Part shown: piece by piece, positions 12,729 through 24,632 of the stretch
How positions within the stretch are numbered: the stretch's first letter is position 1
Layout of the letters: each line of letters starts with the position of its first letter
Source of the DNA: Polychytrium aggregatum
Lineage: Eukaryota; Chytridiomycota; Chytridiomycetes; Polychytriales
Assembly (NCBI RefSeq): GCF_025602895.1
Contig: NW_026516258.1
Coordinates: 124,001 to 188,000 of the forward strand
DNA length: 64,000 bases
Direction: 5' to 3'
The notes under the pieces: generated by a model
Databases searched by the model: none
What the model was told of the DNA's origin: nothing
What the model saw: the letters and a program-made list of their open reading frames with translations, nothing else
Made by a program: the position numbers and the translations under genes

Positions 12729-13603
12729 GCACCGGAGGCCTGGGACGCCTCTGACGGGAGTGGCTCGAGCCCGGAGCTGTTCCGAGTACTTGACAAATAT
12801 CTGATTCCGTGGACTCGCAACATGTCCCGAGCTTGTGCTGATCGGCCGGATCACTGCCGCGAATGCAGTTCGCGCATGGGTGCGACCTGATGGCCCATGG
12901 TTGGTCTTCTTGAACATGTCCATGGTCTTGTGGGGGGGGGGGAAAGTATTTCTACTGACTGGTGGTGCGCTCGGTCCCGCTGGACATGTCCAAGATCACT
13001 CCATGTTCGCCTGCATCTCTGCTGTGCCAATTCGGCAACATGGCAGTTCATGGATGGCACTGCAATGCGGTCGCCGTGCGGATGTGCACAAACCACTGTT
13101 CATCTCGCTGACAAGGCACATCTGCAACATCTGCACCATCAGCACCATCAGCACCATCAGCACCATCTGCACCATCTGCCATCTGCACCATCAGCAACAT
13201 CTGCGACATCGAGCATCGAGCAATCACAGCACTGATCATCCGGGCCAATGGCCGCTGTACCGTCGTCCCGGCCCTCCACCCTGCGCTCGTGCGCGCACTG
13301 TGGAAGGGGCATGCCTCGCTTGTCCCCATTCCCTCCTTCGCCTGTTCATACATTCTCAGTCGTTCGGCGTCGACAGCGTCGGTGGCTTCAGCCTCCCTCC
13401 TCTGCCAGCCCGCGGCCGTGCATCCTTCTGCCTCATCGCCCTTTGTGCTCTCTCCTCCTCCGGCACTCGCGGATTGCTAGCGACCGACCTCATCTCCTGC
13501 TGCCTCTTGCGATCCGCCTCCTGCGACCCCACCCCTTTTCCTGTAGAAAGAAGAGACTCTTCCCCCCCCCTCTCGCCTTCCGCACCAGCCGAATTCGTAA
13601 CCA
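12729..13603. other. Intergenic region between ZGPAT-like and transglutaminase-like genes
   Basis: No coding exon is supported. It holds a poly-G run near 12933 and a 9-bp ATCAGCACC array at about 13110-13205. The pyrimidine-rich 13320-13600 part is presumably promoter and 5' leader of the next gene. Confidence 0.6.
13110..13205. repeat. ATCAGCACC / ATCTGCACC array
   Basis: About ten imperfect 9-bp units in the intergenic region. Confidence 0.8.
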
Positions 13604-16435
13604 ATGTCCTTCCCAAAGACCACCCGAGTCACCTCCAAGCTCGGCGACTTCTTCTCCAAGCTCTCGCCCTCGCCCAGCAAGGATGGTGCTGCTGGTGCTG
13701 CTGCTGCCACCGGCACTTCCACCAAGACCACCAGCGTCACCGAGAACGGCGTCACCACCACCACCACCGTCACCACCGTCAACGGCAAGACCACCACTAC
13801 CATCACCAAGACTGGCGTCCCGACGAACTCTGCCCCACAGGGCCCTTCGACCAAGCCCCTGGCCAACCTCCTCTCCAAGTTCAACAAGTCCCAGAACGGC
13901 GCCGTCCCGGCCCCTCCCCCGAAGGACCCTCCCTTCGTCGCCTCGATTACGCCTCCCGTCAGCCCGCCCAGCAAGCCGCAAGAACCTGCCCCTGCTCCGG
14001 TGCCCGCCCCGACCATCTCGTACATCTCCGTCCCTGCCCCGTTGTCGACATCCAATGTCAAGGATGTGCTCAGCGTGGTCAAGTAAGTGATGAAATCGCT
14101 CCGTGTGGCTCCGTCGCCGATGGCAATCGACCACGACGACCCAGCTTGCTGCAACAGCTCCTGACCCTGTTTCTTGATCCGACCAACACAAACACTGAAC
14201 GGGGCAACATCTCATTTGGCACCTGCAAACTGGCAACATGTCATCCAACGCCATTGCCTGATCTACCTCCCCGGCGTACCTCGGTTCATGCTCCAGCTCC
14301 GCTGCCGTCGGTGGCGATCCTTCGTACAGCGGACCCAAGCTGGAGTTTACTGGTTCGTCTGCTCTCCCCACCACTTCACTGCATGCCATTCATCGAGCCT
14401 AGGCAATCCTTGTGTCTAATCACATCCCATTCCATTTGATCTCGCATCACCACATCCCATCCCATCCCATCCCATCCCATCCCATCCCATCCCACATCAC
14501 AACCTGCAGAGGACGACTTTATCGACACCGACAACCACGCCAAGAAAGCCCCCAAGCACGCCGAGCATTCGCCCGAGACTCTAGCCCGCTACCTGTGCGA
14601 TCCCTTCCAGAGCGACCTGCACAAGCTCCGGGCCATCTACGTCTGGATCACCCACAACATTGCCTACGACACCCAGGCGTACTTTGCCGGCAAGCTGCAC
14701 AAGCCCGTGGTCGAGGAGATCCTGCGGGAGCGCCGCGCCGTCTGCTCGGGATACTCGGTTCTCTTCCAGGAGATTGGAAAGGCCGCTGGGCTTGATGTCC
14801 GAACCGTCATTGGCTTCTCGAGAGGTGGGCTCTCTGGCTATGCATGGATCTGGAGTGCGTGCGTGGGAGGCGGCAGAGGAGAGCATGGAATGCTCCACCA
14901 CAGCGACGGAACAGGCGGTGGATGCATCCGGTGCCGGGGCCCAGGCTGTGGAGGAATGCGGGTGCCGCTCGAGCCCTCAGCGACTGGACTCGTGCGGCTC
15001 AGAAGGCCCCGCACCGACCCAGTGGGCCGATCCTGGCCCATGCCGTTGTTCCGGGCCCATATCGCCGTCCTCCTGTTTTTATTGCCCATCTAACGCTCAG
15101 ACTTGCTCATTGCTGCGCAAATCCACTCCCAACCACCCTCGACAGGCGTCGGCTACCTCCCCGGCGACATGACCATGCAGCGAAGCCGCGACGGCAAGCC
15201 TTTCGGTCACGAGTGGAATGCAGGTACGCCGAGGCTTGAGGCCGGATCCGATTGGACAATCTCGGATCGGAGCCGATTGCATTGGGCCTTCTGATGGATG
15301 GCCCGAGCCATAACAGATCCCTCGAGCACACATCTAGCCGTCCTCATCACTCACCTTTCCTCCTCTTGTCCCTTCCCTTGCCTATCCCTCGTTCCCATCG
15401 TGGCAGTCCTGATCCGGGGCCGCTGGCGCCTGATCGACTCGACCTGGGGAGCCGGCCATCTCAACGGCACCAACTTTGTCTTCAGCTTCACGCCTTACTA
15501 CTTCCTGACCTCCCCGCGCAAGTTCATCTTTACGCACTACCCCGGCGAGGCCCATCAGCAGTTCCTCACCCCGCCCCTGAGCGAGGATCAGTTCCACCAG
15601 CTCCCATACACCAAGGCCTGCTTCCACATCAACCGTGTCGATCTCATCAAGCCCCGCGGCGACTCGCGTGCCCTGCACATCATCGAGGTCCACGACGACT
15701 GGGTCGAGATCGAGTTTACGATGGATGACGTGCCCGGACCCGACATCCTCACGACGACCTTCCAGTTCCCCTGTCCCCGCGATGCTCGCGGTCGTCTGCA
15801 GCTCGTCGGCCCCCGCGTGAACTGCAACGTCCAGGAGCGGGTTATCCCTGGCAACAAGAAGCACATTGTCGTCAAGGCACTGTGCCCCAAGGGCGGCGAG
15901 GGCCACCTGACGGTCTTTTGTCTGACTGAAGATATGGTATGTGCTCCGAGCGGCAGCAAGGAAGAGGGGGGGGTAATCGATGTAAGAGTGCAGCGCCTCA
16001 CCCATGCCTTGCCATTCAACTGTCCAGGTCAAGGCCCAGAAGGCCAGCTCGCTCATGCACGGCAGCGCCGAGGGCGGCCCCATCTTCTCGTTCCTGATCC
16101 GCAACACGGGCACCGGCAAGGGCTACGTTCCCCTGGCCACGATCGTGCCCAACCCAGCCAACCCGCCGTTCGCCCTGCGCGAGCCCCTCCACGAGATCCT
16201 GAAGGTCGGCACGACCCAAAAGTTTGTCATCACCAACGACGGCGCCGACAAGGCCGACTACAACCTCGCGGTCGTCGCTCCCGGCAACGTCAAGACGGAG
16301 CTCCAGTCCAGAAACAGCGAGATGTACTTTGGCGAGGTCACGATCGATAAGCCTGGACAGTACATGCTCGGTGTCATCAAGCGCAACGGCAATGCCTGGC
16401 GAGTCGAGGGTCTCTCTGTGTTCAAGGGCGAGTAA
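13604..16435 (+). CDS. Transglutaminase-like (kyphoscoliosis-peptidase type) protein
   Basis: Six exons (13604-14082, 14297-14352, 14510-14824, 15146-15223, 15407-15936, 16028-16435) with matching phases give 621 residues. The N-terminal 160 residues are Thr/Ser/Pro-rich and probably disordered. The core is a transglutaminase-like fold with the full triad: Cys about 257 in RRAVCSGYSVLF, His about 305 in PFGHEWNAV, Asp about 320 in RLIDSTWGAG. C-terminal beta-rich modules follow (about 370-621). This arrangement fits the KY/Cyk3 group of cytoskeletal transglutaminase-like proteins, which act at muscle or cytokinesis sites. Here all three catalytic residues are kept, so it may be an active peptidase or transferase. 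The 56-nt second exon is needed to join KLEFTEDDFIDTD in frame. No signal peptide is seen. Confidence 0.88.
14455..14494. repeat. (CCCAT)n microsatellite in intron
   Basis: About eight 5-bp units lie just upstream of the 3' splice site of the intron ending at 14509. Confidence 0.85.
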
Positions 16436-17526
16436 GGCTGTTGGCTCGATACGAGCGCTCGAGCCTGCGGTGGCCAGTTGAGGTAGGTCTGCGTATCCTC
16501 AATATTGGTCAAAGTACTGTCCTTGCCTGCTCTGGCAACTGCCGCAGCCTGCACATCAACGCATGCACCCCAGCAGCCTGTCGCGCCTGAGGCTTGGAAA
16601 GCACCGGTACATTGTCCTGACCTGTTCTCCGTCTGGCCACACACATCCGTCGTCTCAGATACAGATCATATCGCCGGCCGGCACTCCTGCTCGCGGCTGC
16701 CTCGCAGTCCACTTCGCTCCTTCTCCTCTCTCCCCCCCTTCTTGGCCACTCTTGCATTTGGCAGGTTCCATCGATCCTCTTGATGTTCCATTCGCTATAC
16801 ACAACCTCCTGTCCTTCCGTTTGTCTACACACGACCTCGTATGTTTGCTCCTTCCATCCCTCCCCCCCCCACTATCCCACCTGTCCTGTCCATCGGCATG
16901 GCTTCCTGTAGAGCCGCGATGTGATGGTCCCGGCTGCTTTATAACCTGATCGTTTGAATGTTTCTTGCCTTTGTTTTTTGCCTCACTTTGTCGGTGCTTT
17001 CCTTCGCCCCTCTGTCTCCGCCCCACGCCTGTGGCTCTCCACCCTCCCTTTCCATGACTCTGATCGAGCGACTCTGGTTGTGTGGACAAATCTGATCAAG
17101 TAGATTCCCATCCGCCTCCCTCCCTCCCTCTCGCTCGCTCGCTCGATTCGACAATATACTTTCTCCCTCCCCCTACTCGCTGAGACGATTTCGCTACAGT
17201 AGTGGAGCATCGTGTGCCTTTGTGCGAGATACAGCTCCAGAGTGTGGCTGTGTTCAGCACTCGCCATCGCCATCGCCATCGCCATCGCCGGTTTGACGGC
17301 GGGGAGCACACTTCCATCACACCCACAGGAGAGGGCGGCCAGGTGGCAATATGCAAAGCGGGACTCGAATGCGGATGCCATACGACAATGTTTGATTTGG
17401 GATGCGAGTGCTGTGTACATGGAGCGATTGTGTGAGTGGTGCGGGGCGATGATGGTGTTGAGAGGGCGTGGACATGAACAACCTTCTGCGAACCACGACG
17501 TTCGCTTAAGACATCAAAGACAACGG
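16436..17526. other. Convergent intergenic region
   Basis: 3' flanks of the transglutaminase-like and PL14 genes. It is pyrimidine-rich, with a poly-C run near 16861 and a (GCCATC)n tract at 17263-17290. No gene seen. Confidence 0.6.
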
Positions 17527-20108
17527 TCAGTTGATGACCTCGAGTTTCAGACCCTTAAAGTACGTGTACTGGCTGACGGGGGTATCATACGAGTCATCGC
17601 TGCCCCCAAAGAAGGTCTCAAAGTCGATCGCCGCGAAGCCCACATTCTCAAACTCGCGCCAGACGACCTGGTCATATGAGATGGCGAGTTTGTCGTTGTA
17701 GTACACCTGCACGCCGCCGTCCTGGTTCGGAGTCGAGTCGTCCTGGAAGCTGTTGAGCGAGATCACCTGGCGGACCTTGTTCCACTGGCCCGTTGCAAAG
17801 TAGAACGAGCCTCGGCCGATGGAGGCGCCGTAGTCGGAGTTGCAGTAGGTGAAGGGTGGGATGGAGCAGAAGCTGTCGGCTTGGAGAGACTGGTCGACGT
17901 AGAGGTAGATCTCGCCTTTGCCTTGGATTCGGAACTGGTGGAAAGCCGGCAGATGGAGCCGTGTGCGGTCACAAACAACAACGAGGTGATGGACTGGAGT
18001 CAGTATATGGGTACAAACGGACGGGATGCAGAGTGCCGCACTTGGTAGTGGATACGACCAGGGTATCTGCACAAGCAGGATGTGGTGGCGAGAGGAGACA
18101 CTTGCCATGAACCGTGTAGAGAAGCATGTCAGTGCATCGTTGCCTCCAGAGCATCCAGATGCCACAACGCTCTGGTCGGAGGCGACGCCAACAAGCCCAG
18201 GTAGCTTTCCTCCTTGCACTACCATCAAGCGACAAGCGATGACAGATGAGCACCCAGGCCAAGTGACCGCGATCGATGTCGATGATGTCGTCGAGTGCAT
18301 GGCGGCTCGTTGGTTGCTGCCTCAATGCTGAACCGAGCACGGCAAGCTGCTTCGACACTGGTCGCAAGCGATTAACTCGTCGTTCTACTTGGTGCGCCCT
18401 CAGCACCCGGATCCTCACCAAAGTTGAAGCCCGTGGGAAAGAACACTTGGAACTCAAACGAGACCGTCGTCGCCTGCGACAGGTCCATGGGTTCAAAGTA
18501 CACCTGGGATATCGTGTCAGAGCAGCACGCCAGGCGAGCATGTCAAATAGGCAAGAGAGATTGTAAGCATAGTGTTTCGATGGAGATGTCTGGAAAATCA
18601 AAGCAGAGAGAGACAAGACGTTCGCTAATACCATACCCCAGTGCCGCCGACGGGGTCATGTGCTGGATTCCTTGAGCCTGCGACGTATCTGAGTACGACG
18701 AATAGACGGGAATAGTTGAGCAAGAGTTGACCCTGTTGAGTGAGGGACAGAGAAGGCAACCTGGCAGAGCAACCGTGTGTATGGACAAGAATGCCGAGCG
18801 ATGGAGTGGTGATGGTGGTGGTGGGGGGGGGCGAAGAAGCTGCAATGGATCAACAGCAAGTGCACTCGTACAGGACTCGGAGAACCTGGGCAGTGCCCAC
18901 AGGGTCTTGAACAATCTGTCGGTTTTGCGAGCCATAGGCATCGCGGACGACATTCATCCCTCGAAAGGCATCGGATGAAACGCCTTGGGAGAAATCAGGG
19001 CAGCTCCAGGAGGAATTGCCGGTAGTAGTGCAGCCACTCGAGAGAGGAGTCGGGCTTGGTTTTGGACTTGGCTTGGAACTGGGACTGGGACTGGGACTGG
19101 GACTGGGACTTGGCTTGGAACTGGGACTGGGACTGGGACTGGGACTCGATCTGGGACTCGATTTGGGGCTTGGGCTGGGACTCGGACTTGGACTTGGCTT
19201 GGGACTGGATTTAGGACTGCGATCGCTCACAGCTCGATTCCGGAAGCCAAGAGTATGCCGTGTGGACCCTGAGCTGTCCTTGGCGACAGCAGCAGAGCGA
19301 ATTCGAGACTCGGTCCATTCGGATACCAAGCGTCTGCGTGCTCTGGTGGTCGCTCTGCGTCCCTGTCTCCCCGGGACTTGGAATGCATTCTTCATAGCCC
19401 GCTGATCTGCCAGACGGAGAACGAGGCACCGCTTGTTGGAGAAAGCCATGTGGTTGCTTGAGAGCGCACTGAGCACCGAGCATCGAGTACCGAGCACCGA
19501 GCACCGAGCACCGAACGTTCATCGCCCAGTGCCTGTCCTCGACTTACTCGCTGCCGAGCTGGCCAGCTCTGTTCGAGGTTGCATTCGTTTCTGGAGCGTT
19601 TCTGGTGGTGGGGCAGTGAGAGCCTCTGTGACCCTGTCGCTGATTTGCTGCAAGAACCCCAGCAATCCATCGAGGGTACTTCCCAGGCTCGAAGTGGACT
19701 CGTCTCGCTTGGCGACGGCGACTGGAATGTCGCCTTTGGATGGCCCCGACGGCAGGGTCAAGTCTTGGGGCAGACACATATGATCCCAGCAGCGACCAGA
19801 GCGGCAGTCGGAATGGACTATGCAAGCCATGCCTGCTTCACACAGGGTCGCGCAGTACTGCCCGCACGGATTATCTCCTGGCGGCGATTACGTCGAAACA
19901 AGTGCAGCCGTGGTGGTGAGATTGACAACGAACTGAGAGAACCAGGGTGCTGCTGGTGATGCCGCGCGAGTGTGGGAGCGACACTACCTCCATTCAACGA
20001 TGTGCAGCCAGCTGGGAACACAATCGCTGCTGAGTTCTCAGCCGTATCGGCCAGGGCCATTGACATCAAGGCCAGGAACGACAGGGCTGGATGTATCGGC
20101 GATATCGG
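17527..20108 (-). CDS. Secreted polysaccharide lyase family 14-like protein with Cys-rich module and Ser/Pro linker
   Basis: Exons: 17527-17934, 18106-18212, 18419-18503, 18637-18688, 18872 to about 19265 or 19406, 19548-19877, 19988 to about 20108. The first four and the 3' boundary of the fifth are phase-checked. The N-terminus has a signal-like stretch (ALSFLALMSMALA), then a small Cys-rich module (NPCGQYCATLCEAGMAC, SDCRSGRCWDHMC), a long Ser/Pro/Lys linker and a PL14-like domain (GKLPGL, SGCSGGNDALTCFSTRFM, GKGEIYLYV, YGASIGRGSFYF, IDFETFFGGSDD). PL14 enzymes cut alginate or glucuronans by beta-elimination. The intron 17935-18105 is GC-AG. The initiating exon is uncertain: no ATG precedes the signal-like stretch in this exon, and the first internal ATG is at 20066. 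The Cys-rich part may bind polysaccharide, which is inference. Confidence 0.8.
19075..19210. repeat. (CTGGGA)n hexanucleotide coding for the Ser-Pro linker
   Basis: Roughly twenty imperfect 6-bp units, read on the minus strand as Ser-Pro with occasional Ser-Lys-Pro. Confidence 0.85.
19462..19516. repeat. GAGCACCGA short tandem array in a PL14 intron
   Basis: About six imperfect 9-10-bp units inside the intron below 19548. Confidence 0.75.
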
Positions 20109-21191
20109 CTGTCAGAAGACAAGTAAAACAGAAGATTGCGAGAGCGAGTCTTGATGCTCACCACACAAGGAGGGCTTGAGGCTGGCCGACGGTCGCATGG
20201 TTGATGAAGGAGGTGATGGATTTCAGTTGGCGATGAGCCGAGAGATGAAGATATGGAGGAACAACCAGGCGATATATACACGGACTCATCGACGAGGACG
20301 ATTTGTAGTCGGCTGTGGCCACAACAGGGGGGCTGCTCAGACATATCTCTGCGACGGCTGCTGTGGCTCGTTGGAAGGGAGCCATCGCCTTATTGCACAT
20401 ATCTCTGGGCGGCGGATGTCGATCAAGTACCAGGCCGCTGCCAGACCATATGTGCCTGCCACTGGTTGTGTGCAGGAGTCGAGGCTATGATGGCTGATTG
20501 TGCCGGGGGGGGGTCTGTCTCCTGGCGGGTGTCGATGCAGTCGATATGTTCGCTTTTGCTCGCTTTTGTTCGCTTTTGTTCGCTGCTCGACACTTGGCCA
20601 TTGTCGCAGACATTCGCAGACTTTGACCATCTGTTTGGTGTCGTCTGCTTGCTGACAATCTCTCCTGCTGGCCGATGGGCTCACATGCACCAGGATCGGC
20701 CTTGCGGCGAGTAACCCAATCAGCAACACATGTTGCGCATCCACCACACACAATCGGCCGCATCTGTCCTGGCCACCCCAACGGTCGCCCTTCCAGAACA
20801 TGTCAGAACGACCGCTCGCCCCACAATCTATCGCACATTCAGGCATTCGCAGCATGGCCGCAACACGTGGTGGTTGTCGCTCTCGGTATCGGAGGAATTC
20901 CACACACATTCATCCTTTCAAAGTGGGTCCGTTTCAAATCCAAGGCTGAAGTGGAGGCAGGTGATTGGGCGAGACGCTCTCTCTCTGCTTCTCTCTCTCC
21001 CTCGCTCTCTCGCCCTTCTCGCCCTTGGATTGGACACAAAACCCAACTCACAAAACCCAACACTCGTTCGACCGCATTCCTTGGATCCGCCTCGCCGAAC
21101 TCAGATCCCATCCAGCCCAAGGGAGTTCTCTCCAGTCCACCGCAGCCGACTCATCCTCGCTAAGTCATCAGGGCACCAAGACACCAAGGCA
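20109..21191. promoter_or_regulatory. Divergent promoter region, PL14 gene / small membrane protein gene
   Basis: No complete gene is supported. A 5' exon of the PL14 gene may lie in 20161-20344, because a consensus donor GTGAGC at about 20160 is followed by a 52-nt intron-like stretch. Near 20545-20590 a TTCGCTTTTG unit is repeated about four times. A poly-G run is at about 20505. Confidence 0.5.
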
Positions 21192-22501
21192 ATGGAATCT
21201 GCCAGCGCACGCAAACGGGCCCAGGCCAACGATCCGATCGCACCGATCGCCAACGACCTGGTCTTCTCGCTCAACCAGGAGGCCGACAACCTGGTATGCC
21301 TCGTTCCGCCGTCCACGGGTCACTTTGGCAACGGTCCGTTTGCATCCACATGGGATCATCGCCCGGCTAGGATCCCGTCCGTCGGGCTGATATCGGTCTG
21401 GTGTGCGTGCGAGGCTGTGACAGCTTCTGACCGGCGTGTTCATGCTCTCCATATCCTTGCAGCTGAACTTTGCCAAGTACTTTGGACTGTGCCAGGCTCC
21501 CGAAGAGCCCAAGATCACTGACATCGATGCCCTCGGTAAGAAACCGAGAGCCTGTATTCTGGTGGCGGATAGCTTGGAGTGCCTCCGTCCACAAACCATC
21601 ACAGCAAGCGATATGGCTGACCCCGAGGACCTCGTTGGCATTCTGTTTTTCTCCAACATCCGGCTTCGATCGACAGGATTCACGCTGCAGTTCATGGACC
21701 GCAAAGTGGGGTCTCTCAAAGAAGTGCGGGTTCAGTTCAACAAGCCGTGTGTCCGCCGAGACGACGCCCGATTCCAGATCGCTCTCCTCGCCCAGGAAGC
21801 CAAATCTGCACTGGAGATGGTGGGTGCCGGACAAGCGCGCATATCCAACGCACATCTCATGCCGCTGTCGAGACGGTCAAATGTGGACTGGCCGGTGTTC
21901 TAATGTGGGTTGCTTCCGTCGAGCCCTTCAGGATCCCGACAAGACCTACGTCCCGCCTGGCCGCAACCCTGAGCCGTATTTCGAGCTGCCCAGTGTCAAC
22001 GTGGCTGCCCCGCTGCTGACGATCTGGGCGCTGCTGATTATTGGCACCTTTGTGGACCCGTTTCTCCTGCCGGAGCAAGTCTTTTTTATCCACAGTCAGC
22101 TCGGCGGCCGCGCCGGCTTCCACTTGATCCTGCGCATCGTGCTGTTCATTCACGCGTGCGAGTCTGTGGTTGCGATTGGATACTGCCTCTGGGGCGGAGT
22201 GCCTCTGGTCTCGACCATCAAGTGGGCACTCTCGATCTTGGTCTTTGGCATGGGCAGTCTGCGGCTGCTCGTCCGGATGGTGGTTCGGATGGTCAAGACC
22301 GAGTGGAGCCCGCTCTCATTCCTGAACAAGCATCACGGCAACGTCGAAGTGGACACCTCGGCTGTCGGTACCGGCGAGGGCCAAGGCCAAGGCGAAGATG
22401 AGGACAAGGCCGAGGAGGACTTCAAGATCTTTGCCGACGGAGGGATTCTAGATCTGTCGGGCCACTACGAGAAGGTCTTTGGAAAGCGCAAGCAGGAGTG
22501 A
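21192..22501 (+). CDS. Small multi-pass membrane protein (DUF4499-like?)
   Basis: Exons 21192-21293, 21463-21535 and 21924-22501 are phase-consistent and give 250 residues. The N-terminus (MESASARKRAQANDPIAPIA) is polar. It is followed by three hydrophobic segments: around APLLTIWALLIIGTFVDPFL, LILRIVLFIHACESVVAIGY and TIKWALSILVFGMGSLRLLV. A charged tail (GQGEDEDKAEEDFKIF) ends in GKRKQE. The pattern H-x-x-E in the second segment and W-x-x-x-x-x-x-F-G-x-x-S-L in the third recalls the DUF4499/TMEM254-type fold, but I am not sure of this. No catalytic motif is seen. The C-terminal lysines (KRKQE) are close to an ER-retrieval signal without matching it exactly. It is probably an endomembrane protein of unknown role. 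Confidence 0.7.
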
Positions 22502-22739
22502 ACCCATATAGATGACAGTGCAGGGCAACGCTGCCAAATGAGATTGCTCGGGAAGGTCTCTGGCGCCTTTCATTGAGAACCTGAATATACACACCAGCCT
22601 TTGGGCAAGGGGCGAATGGCATATCCCATCCATGGATGCTCAGTGACTTGATGTGGGGCTTATCTGTGGCGCTCTCTCCTCGTCGGGTCTCGCCTGTCCC
22701 TCTCTTCTCTGTCACCTCTGTCTCGTTCGGTCGATTCAC

Positions 22740-22920
22740 CCAACTTGCTCGATTCACCCAACTTGCTCGATTCCCACGAATGCCAGCGACGCCAGCGATG
22801 CTAGTGATGCCAGTGATGCCAGCGACGCCAGCGATGCCAGCGATGCTGGATCTGTGAGTTTGAGCAGATGGATCCGATGCATTCCATCGATCAGCTCATC
22901 CTGGGAGCTCTCCACCTGCA
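22740..22920 (+). repeat. Dispersed repeat, copy B
   Basis: Matches copy A (617-752) in the same orientation, but its internal ATGCCAGCG-type 9-bp array is longer and the ACTTGCTCGATTC element is doubled. It ends with the shared TGAGTTTG...GATCCGATGCATTCCATCGA part and a GGGAGCTCTCCA element. Confidence 0.75.
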
Positions 22921-23237
22921 CCAGAGCAGTTTTCCATGTTTGACATCGGTCAGATCGGCGTCAAGCGTTCGGCTTTGGTCCTTGCCGGGCCTCCACCATG
23001 GCCATTCGACCTCCACACCCTGCAAGCTTGATGTCCAAACATCCTCCCAACACTTCCCACGCACCAGTATCAAGCAAATGCCACCGACAGCAGTCATATA
23101 TCAAAAGCGGATGCGTATATTCATTTCCGAGTCGCATTCGCAAGTTGATGCAAAACGGTGAGGGAGGACATGAAAGAAGGGACTGAACAAGAACAACAGC
23201 AAACAACTATGGACAAGCTGCAAAAGATCGCATGCGC

Positions 23238-23300
23238 AAATAATAATAATAATAATAATAATCATAATCATAATCATAATCACAATCATGGTCATAATAA
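23238..23300. repeat. (AAT/CAT)n trinucleotide tract
   Basis: AAT repeats pass into AATCAT repeats. Confidence 0.9.
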
Positions 23301-23801
23301 AATCGCGGGGCTAACAGACAAGACTCGGCTGATCGCCATCGCCGAGCCAGGATCAATGGTCATAAGAACAGAGGCAATGGACACGAAATATCAAGAACAT
23401 TACAAACAGGTAGCGTCGGTGAAGGTAGGCTGGAATGTGCGGGAATGTCGGGCGGGTAGATCAGCATGCCCTGCCCCCTCACGGAACGAAGGAAATGGCG
23501 GTACATCGTGGGGGGGGGTGCTCTCAAACAAGGCGCATCTGAGACCCATGGAATAGCTCGAGATTCTCCCAGCCGGGTCACATCGAGACCGGCGAGAGAA
23601 GCCAAGCAGATCCGCCCGGGAAAAGAAGAGAAACGCAAGCGGGTTGGTTCCCAGCCAAGAACCGAGCAACGAGGATCGACATGCTTGTCGCAGTATCGGG
23701 GGAAGGAAAGCGGAATGAAGGGAATGGAATGGAATGGAAGGGGAGTGAAGGGCATCGGGAGCCATTGGCATGCACAACAGGCAGAGAGTGACCGTGACCG
23801 A

Positions 23802-24632
23802 TCAGTCCAGCAGCACGTTCTCGAGGAACGACTGCTTCAGGGTCCTGAAGGCCACCAGGTTCTCGGGCGGAAGCTCGAGCTCGTTCTGGGCAAGGAACTT
23901 GATGGCGGTCTGGACACGGATGCACTCGAGCTTCTTCTCCTGGATTTCGTTCTGGCGAGCGAGCGAGTCCGAGATGCGCTCAAGGATGGCCAGGCGCTGG
24001 TTCAGGGTGTGGATCGGGAAGAGGGCGGGATCGTTGGAGGGCCGGGCGTTCTTGAGGAGCAGAGCAGCCTTGCCCTTCTCGGACAGGCGCTTGTCGGATC
24101 GCTTCATGCGCTTGGCGCCGGGGGTGTTTGGAGGAGCGTTGGGGTCGTTGGGGTCGCTGCGGGCCCGCTTCTTTTCGATCTCGGCCAGCTCTTCTTCGAT
24201 GTGATCGGCCTGGAACTCATCGAGCTCGCCCAGGACCTCGATGCAGTTTTCGTGCATGAAGGGCGGGTTGCCGTAGGTCTGCAGATAGAGCTGCTTGACG
24301 GTCTCCATCACTTGTTCGGGCGACTCGGTCATGGGATGGTGCTGGTCGTATTGGTGGTGCAGCTTGAGGAAGCGCAGGACATCGGTCTTGATGGAAAGGA
24401 ACTTGATACGCAGGGCATCGGGGGTGCGGAGCGAGTTGGGATAGGACTCTTCGTACTTGCGGTGGACGGAGGCCCAGAAGTTCTTTGGGACGGTCGGGGC
24501 CTGCTTGGTGTCTGCGTAGGCAAAGGCGAGCTGCAGGCACTGCTCGTCGTTCCAGGGATGGCTGCGAGCAGGCTTGGTTGGGGTGGCCGAGGCGGCCAGG
24601 TCCTTTTGGACGACGACGACGGGGGTGGTCAT
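23802..24632 (-). CDS. Intronless SANT/Myb-like protein with C-terminal helices
   Basis: A single exon of 276 residues; the ATG at 24632 opens MTTPVVVVQKD. Residues about 20-95 (HPWNDEQCLQLAFAYADTK, then FWASVHRKYEE and TPDALRIKFLSIK) look like a Myb/SANT-type trihelical DNA-binding domain of the kind found in transposase-derived and trihelix proteins. A basic stretch (KKRARSD, AKRMKRSDKRLS) could be a nuclear signal. The C-terminal half is helical and charged (LNQRLAILERISDSLARQNE). The lack of introns contrasts with its intron-rich neighbours and could mean retroposition or domestication from a mobile element, but no other transposon part is visible. Function unknown. Confidence 0.72.
   Translation of the reverse strand: MTTPVVVVQKDLAASATPTKPARSHPWNDEQCLQLAFAYADTKQAPTVPKNFWASVHRKYEESYPNSLRTPDALRIKFLSIKTDVLRFLKLHHQYDQHHPMTESPEQVMETVKQLYLQTYGNPPFMHENCIEVLGELDEFQADHIEEELAEIEKKRARSDPNDPNAPPNTPGAKRMKRSDKRLSEKGKAALLLKNARPSNDPALFPIHTLNQRLAILERISDSLARQNEIQEKKLECIRVQTAIKFLAQNELELPPENLVAFRTLKQSFLENVLLD

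Larger units (their letters stand above)
22502..23801. other. Convergent intergenic region with repeats
   Basis: No gene is supported. It holds copy B of the dispersed repeat, an (AAT/CAT)n tract at 23238-23300 and a poly-G run at about 23510. The end at 23801 is the 3' boundary of the next minus-strand gene. Confidence 0.6.

Noticed and set aside
21536-21903. Coding continuation of the small membrane protein through its second intron
   Set aside because: The frame is open to 21903 but leads to a stop. Splicing 21535 to 21924 keeps phase and joins to the hydrophobic region.
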